This document shows, one piece after another, positions 6,037-7,540 of a stretch of 7,540 nucleotides of DNA. The notes under the pieces are model-generated. The model had not been told where the DNA came from. It saw nothing but the letters and a program-made list of their open reading frames with translations, and did not search any database. The DNA lies in assembly GCA_030597505.1 (NCBI GenBank), contig JAUVRS010000119.1, forward strand, positions 1 through 7,540, given 5' to 3'. The DNA comes from Desulfobacteraceae bacterium. Lineage in GTDB: Bacteria > Desulfobacterota > DSM-4660 > Desulfatiglandales > Desulfatiglandaceae. Position 1 is the stretch's first letter. Every line of letters starts with the position of its first letter. The position numbers were made by a program, and so were the translations under genes.

Positions 6037-6065
6037 TTGGAATATTATCATAAAGTGTATTCCAA
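6037..6065 (+). repeat. Inverted repeat just downstream of nagZ
   Basis: TTGGAATA (6037-6044) and TATTCCAA (6058-6065) form a perfect 8-bp stem around a 13-base loop, 17 bases after the nagZ stop. It could end or protect the nagZ transcript, but no T-tract follows, so it is not a standard terminator. Confidence 0.45.
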
Positions 6066-6302
6066 TGGTGGGTATGTGGTATAAGTGATTGATATTATTG
6101 ATACCAAAAAATCATAAGAGTCGTTATTGTCTATATTTGTACGGTGTAACGGTAGCCAAACAGTAGCCAAAATCAGTTCATTTTTATTAAGCCGATCAAC
6201 AAAGTCACGATCCGATCATCCCCTACCCCTTAGATCTTTTTGCAGCCAATGCCATTAGCGCCAGGAAGTTCAATGAATATGGACAAGCTAGATACACTAA
6301 AA

Positions 6303-6343
6303 TGAGCTAACAAAAAAATGCAGCTGACTTAGGCGTTATCTCA
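6303..6343. repeat. Stem with attC-like ends
   Basis: TGAGCTAAC (6303-6311) and GTTATCTCA (6335-6343) pair at eight of nine positions around a 23-base loop holding the palindrome CAGCTG. The CTAAC and GCGTTA ends recall integron attC sites. The inner L-box pairing is missing and the element is too short, so it is listed only as an inverted repeat. Confidence 0.35.
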
Positions 6344-6594
6344 CCTTGTGCTTCTATGTGGGTCAACTCACCGAAAACGTGTGATATAACCTTCAAACGA
6401 CCGGACCCAGGGTTGAAATATGTCATGGTACCTTGTGAGATGAAATTGAATTGTCATACATTGAGATAAGGAATCAGATAACACAGGTTTGCTCAGTTTG
6501 TCAGAATTGAGGATATCACAGTTTTTAACTTTCTGATATTTTGAATTTATGGTAAAATGAACACAATTCAGTGTTTGTCAAAGATTAGGCCATT

Positions 6595-6652
6595 TTTGTT
6601 CCATTTGGGGTTCTTATCTACTTGGCTGAATCACATTCCCATATGGAACAAA
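6595..6652. repeat. 15-bp inverted repeat upstream of the diguanylate cyclase
   Basis: TTTGTTCCATTTGGG (6595-6609) and CCCATATGGAACAAA (6638-6652) are inverted copies matching at 14 of 15 positions, separated by 28 bases. The right arm contains CCATATGG, itself a palindrome. It ends 67 bases before the gene's ATG. It could be a pair of operator half-sites, a leader hairpin or the ends of a small element; the sequence does not distinguish these. Confidence 0.6.
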
Positions 6653-6719
6653 CCGACAAGTTAATATCTAATGTTCGGCGAAACAACCAACAATCAAAAA
6701 TGATTGTGAGGAAGGCCCT

Positions 6720-7540
6720 ATGAGCTTAGAAAATGATTCTTATGAAAGAATTCTCGAAAACCTCCATGACGGTTTATATTTTGTGGACCTAGAAAGGACT
6801 ATAACATACTGGAATAAAGCTGCTGAACAGATTTCTGGATTTACTGCTATTGAGGTTGTTGGTACATCCTGTTCAGATAATATACTTACCCACGTCGATA
6901 GTGATGGCAATAATCTGTGTACCGGGATGTGCCCTCTTGCTGCAACCATTTCTGATGGAAAGCGTCACGAAGCTGAAATATATATGCACCACAAGGATGG
7001 TCACAGAATACCGGTATCTGTTCGTGTCAGCACATTAACCGACAGAGACGGTAATATAATTGGTGGGATAGAATTATTTACAGATATTAGCAATCAGGCA
7101 GCCAATGAATTGAGGGTAAAAGAACTTGAAAAGTTGGCTCTTCTTGACAACCTTACTCAATTAGCAAACAGAAACTATATTGAGAGAGAAATCCAAAGCA
7201 GATTTGAAGAGAAAAAACGTTTCAATGTACCATTTGGTATTTTCTTCATAGATATTGACCATTTCAAAAAATTTAATGACATTTATGGTCATGATGTGGG
7301 AGATGATGTTCTGAAATTTGTTGCGAATACTTTCGTTGCCAATGCCAGACCATTTGACCTTTATGGTCGCTGGGGAGGCGAAGAGTTTATTGGTATTATA
7401 CGTAACATAAACGGCAAAGACCTTGAGTTGCTGGGGGACAGGCTTCGTTCACTGATAGAAAATTCATACATAATTCGTGAAAACGAAAAGCTATATGTCA
7501 CAATTTCAATTGGAGCTACACTCGTTAACGAAAATGACAC
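6720..7540 (+). CDS. PAS-GGDEF diguanylate cyclase (3' end beyond the window)
   Basis: An open frame of 273 codons runs off the right edge. GAGGA at 6708-6712, seven bases before the ATG, supports the start. Residues 1-125 form a PAS sensor domain (ILENLHDGLYFVDLERTITYWN, then E-x-x-G-F near 36-41). It carries an insert with LCTGMCPL at 66-73, whose Cys67 and Cys71 could be redox- or metal-sensitive. A short linker (about 125-143) leads to a GGDEF domain: D-x-L-T-x-L-x-N-R (143-151), metal-binding D178/D180 in FFIDIDHFKKFND, and the active-site GGEEF at 219-223. RPFD (210-213) lies exactly five residues before GGEEF, so the product-inhibition I-site is intact. The protein should make c-di-GMP in response to a PAS signal. 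No signal peptide or membrane segment is seen, so it is probably cytosolic. Its codons are much AT-richer than those of nagZ. Whether a further domain such as EAL follows cannot be told. Confidence 0.93.
   Translation, partial: MSLENDSYERILENLHDGLYFVDLERTITYWNKAAEQISGFTAIEVVGTSCSDNILTHVDSDGNNLCTGMCPLAATISDGKRHEAEIYMHHKDGHRIPVSVRVSTLTDRDGNIIGGIELFTDISNQAANELRVKELEKLALLDNLTQLANRNYIEREIQSRFEEKKRFNVPFGIFFIDIDHFKKFNDIYGHDVGDDVLKFVANTFVANARPFDLYGRWGGEEFIGIIRNINGKDLELLGDRLRSLIENSYIIRENEKLYVTISIGATLVNEND

Larger units (their letters stand above)
6020..6719. other. 700-bp gene-poor, AT-rich gap between nagZ and the diguanylate cyclase
   Basis: I find no ORF with a credible start, ribosome binding site and family match on either strand. 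It holds several inverted repeats (listed separately) and a 9-bp direct repeat GTAGCCAAA at 6152-6160 and 6163-6171. One stop-to-stop plus-strand stretch at 6191-6310 (39 codons, no upstream ATG) could be coding debris. There is no tRNA, rRNA or CRISPR-type repeat. The base composition resembles the gene to the right more than nagZ, so the gap may have arrived with it. Confidence 0.6.

Noticed and set aside
6152..6171. Phage attachment site or integrase remnant suggested by the repeated GTAGCCAAA
   Set aside because: No tRNA end, no integrase ORF and no second distant copy in the window; two 9-bp copies 11 bases apart are not enough.
6303..6343. Integron attC site
   Set aside because: The outer ends resemble R-boxes, but the element is only 41 bases, has no inner stem and the GTTRRRY core does not match; no integrase is visible.

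Overview
The window looks like ordinary chromosome from an anaerobic, Gram-negative, Desulfobacterota-like bacterium. The evidence is indirect: a QueG-type cobalamin/Fe-S protein with an apparent in-frame selenocysteine codon, strong AGGAGG-type ribosome binding sites, about 50% GC in most genes, and a peptidoglycan-recycling gene set. No marker gene fixes the taxon.

Layout. The left edge holds the first 16 codons of a minus-strand gene (1-48). Divergent from it, 242-1360 encodes a 372-residue QueG-like protein. Its frame is interrupted only by a TGA at 944-946, exactly where the family has an iron-sulfur Cys; homology continues in the same frame to a TAA at 1358-1360. I read this as a probable selenoprotein. 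Next, on the plus strand, is a compact HNH endonuclease (1605-2129), ending at a weak terminator. The minus strand then carries, in order of transcription, a sugar-phosphate nucleotidyltransferase (4837-3935), an aminoglycoside-phosphotransferase-fold sugar kinase (3921-2863) and, past a 196-bp inverted-repeat element, a HIT-family hydrolase (2629-2210). A GH3 beta-N-acetylglucosaminidase, NagZ (4940-6019), is divergent from the nucleotidyltransferase; the 102-bp gap holds overlapping promoter-like sequences for both directions.

How the genes fit together. NagZ (releasing GlcNAc from recycled muropeptides), an AmgK-like kinase and a MurU-like nucleotidyltransferase are consistent with the MurNAc salvage route that bypasses de novo UDP-MurNAc synthesis. 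The assignment rests on family plus context, since kinases and nucleotidyltransferases of these folds also act on other sugars.

Right end. From 6020 to 6719 I find no convincing gene, only several inverted repeats and scraps. The sequence becomes clearly AT-richer, and from 6720 to the window edge a PAS-GGDEF diguanylate cyclase begins, with an intact active site and inhibitory site and an unusual Cys pair in the PAS domain. This part has a different composition and may have been acquired separately.

The most interesting items are the candidate QueG-like selenoprotein and the inverted-repeat element whose edge coincides with the kinase stop codon.
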